Assembly: GCF_963676685.1 (NCBI RefSeq)
Contig: NC_092344.1
Coordinates: forward strand, 100,036,749-100,100,748
Length of the DNA: 64,000 bases
Direction of reading: 5' to 3'
Source of the DNA: Mytilus edulis
Taxonomy: Eukaryota > Mollusca > Bivalvia > Mytilida > Mytilidae
Positions 62,027-64,000 of this stretch are shown here, one piece after another. Position numbers and translations under genes: made by a program. Numbering within the stretch: the stretch's first letter is position 1; the number at the start of each line of letters is the position of its first letter. Under the pieces are notes generated by a model that saw only the letters and a list, made by a program, of their open reading frames with translations, ran no database searches and was not told the DNA's origin.

Positions 62027-63189
62027 TTTGCATTTTTGCATAATATGGACTTAGTCTTTGAATATGAAGGTAGAAGTTTTAAAAATAAGATGGGTCTAGT
62101 TAATTGGAGTGTTTGCTATGATAGTTGTTCAAAAGGTGAAGACAATTTCAAGAGGACCTACTGGTATCTGGTTTCATGGTTTTATCAGGGGATTGTAATA
62201 GATGTATGATTGGAGTCTCTAAAATCTGGATTGAATGAAAAAAAGTAGAATTATTGAAGTCTTTTATAATCATTGTTCTTCTAATGATCACCCAGTAATG
62301 TACAGGATGATATAATCTGAGCACTTTGAAAAGAAATGTCAGTTCAATGTCTTTTTGAATTTCATTTGAAATTCTTAACTTTATAATTGATATTATCAAG
62401 CTTGAAATAGAGACATAATCATGTGGATCATCCATACCACTAAAACAGACTAAAATTCCTCATCTTCCTAATTGAATATGTTCACAGTCTATTAGAAAAG
62501 GTTCATATTCAAGAAAACTCAACATCAATCAATAAACACCTTACATCCAGTGAAAATTAATTTGTGCACATTCAGGGCAAGAACAAATTAACAATTTAAA
62601 AAATACAAAATGGTAGGTTCTGCAAGTTTATGGCTGGAACTGGAAAATGGAGATAGGATGGATAAAGGACAGAAATTAGGCCATTGAAAAGTCAATAAAG
62701 GACCCTTCAAAGAGTTGGTGCAAGGTTTCTTTAACATACAGAGGGAATTTCACTTTCTACACAAGGAATAAGATTTAACATTCCCATTCAAATCCCACAT
62801 TGCTGCACAGCCTAACAATGGCCTAACTTTAGCAAAGGTTTTAATGCAAAACTGACAGATGTCATGTTCACTAAATTTTATGTTCCAGGCTACACCAAAG
62901 TGAAGTCATGTCAGGTGATCTCTTTTAAAATATAATGTACAAGTTGTTTCTTAAAACAAAAAAGATGACCTTAAACTTAGTAACTGAAAAATTTGCCTCA
63001 GCAGGAAAACTTAACAGTGACTATTATCAAATTTCTTATTGCTGGCAAATCTCTCTGTTATATGTATTCACCACTTTTCTAGAGGGTTATCTAGTCAATC
63101 TGGACCGTGAAATAATTAATAGACCTTTTGACCTATACTTACCATACCAAGAGTGTACATGCTGAAATGTTTCCTCTGCTTTACTTGAC
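62027..63189. other. Intergenic, no gene supported
   Basis: Neither the 95-codon minus reading (62148-62435) nor the 76-codon plus reading (62935-63165) has recognisable motifs or splice context. Nothing else was seen. Confidence 0.5.
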
Positions 63190-64000
63190 ATAATTAAATA
63201 AAGTTTCAAATAAATAAAAATGATCAATGATCAAGGTAAGATGAAGCCTATCAGACAGACATGTGCATCTTACTATCATACAATATTTATCCACGAAACA
63301 TAATTAAGTACGAAGATTTAACCTTGATCATTGAACAAAGAAAATGAGATCAAGGTCAGATGAACCATGGCAGACAATGTGTTCATCATACTATCAATCC
63401 AAACACCAAATAAGTGTGCTATTGCTTATAAAACAATCACAAGAGTGCACACACTGAAATGTCTCACCTTCTTTTCTAATCATTGATATTATGTTGATAG
63501 TCCTAAATATAAAGCTTTATTTACAACTGTCACATAAACTTAACATTAACCAAGAAAACTAAACCATATGAAAATGAGGTCAAGGTCAGATAAACCATGC
63601 CAGGCAGACATGTACAGCTGACAATTCTTCAATACAACAAATATAGTTGACCTATTGCTTTGATTTAAGAAAAACAGACCAAAACAAAAAAACTTAATGC
63701 TGAGCAATGATCCGTGAAAATGAGGTCAATGTCAAATAAAACCTGCGCGACTTACATATAGATCATAAAATATTTCCATACACCAAGTTTAGTTGACCTA
63801 TTGCATATAGTATTAGAAAAAAAGACCAAAATTCAAAAACTTAACTTTGACCACTGAACTATGAAAATAAGGTCAAGGTCAGATGACACCTGTCAGCTAA
63901 ACATGTACACCTTACAATCATTCCATACACAAAATATAGTCGACCTATTGCATACAGTATAAGAAAAACAGACCAAAAATTTACACTGAGCAATACATAT
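63190..64000. repeat. Degenerate tandem repeat, ~147-bp period
   Basis: The phrase TCAAGGTCAGAT recurs at about 63231, 63350, 63580, 63726 and 63873, with linked phrases GTTGACCTATTGC and AAACAGACCAAAA. The last three intervals are near 146-147 bp and earlier ones are irregular. Copies are well diverged, as in old bivalve satellites (the ~160-bp BIV160 family is a candidate, not verified). It runs past the window edge. Confidence 0.65.

Noticed and set aside
62148-62435. 95-codon minus reading downstream of TCEANC2
   Set aside because: No motif, no splice partners found, AT-rich. Likely chance.

Overview
The window looks like nuclear DNA of a bivalve mollusc, most likely a mussel (Mytilus-like). 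The sequence is AT-rich, genes have spliced GT-AG introns, and there is dense dispersed repeat DNA. Several repeats match families I recall as abundant in Mytilus: a tRNA-derived SINE, a Penelope-type 3' tail that includes a TCTCTTTGACACATTCCCC stretch, and the repeat at about 60026-60233. The species call rests on recall, not on a search.

Positions 1-56222 are a head-to-tail array of an ~11.85 kb unit. Phased from the right-hand edge of the array, there is a partial unit (1-1419) and four complete units (1420-15333, 15334-27195, 27196-39058, 39059-56222). They differ only by scattered substitutions, homopolymer lengths and 20-bp steps in one palindromic repeat cluster. Two units carry private insertions: a 2.07 kb composite of two identical MITEs in the first (12194-14265), and a 5.3 kb BEL/Pao-type LTR element that codes only for Gag and protease in the fourth (48293-53610).

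Each complete unit holds one copy of a minus-strand gene of at least five exons. I built it from splice sites and phase-compatible introns. It predicts a secreted or membrane-attached protein made of two six-cysteine domains, each encoded by an exon pair cut at the same place. The first exon or start codon was not found. The rest of the unit is mobile-element DNA: a TTAA-flanked MITE, a palindromic 20-bp repeat cluster, a SINE, a 2.9 kb hAT-like element with an 8-bp target duplication that carries a frameshifted Penelope-type reverse transcriptase, a 150-bp hairpin, a non-LTR retrotransposon C-terminus, and a second antisense Penelope-type remnant.

Positions 56223-64000 are single-copy flank. 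TCEANC2, a TFIIS-like transcription elongation factor homologue, lies on the plus strand in four exons (56366-61624). It encodes 208 residues, which is the human protein's length as I recall it. Its start codon is only 143 bp from the edge of the array. Its introns hold a long-TIR MITE, a non-LTR fragment, an inverted GC-rich minisatellite pair and two Mytilus-type repeats. The right end (about 63190-64000) is a degenerate tandem repeat of about 147 bp.
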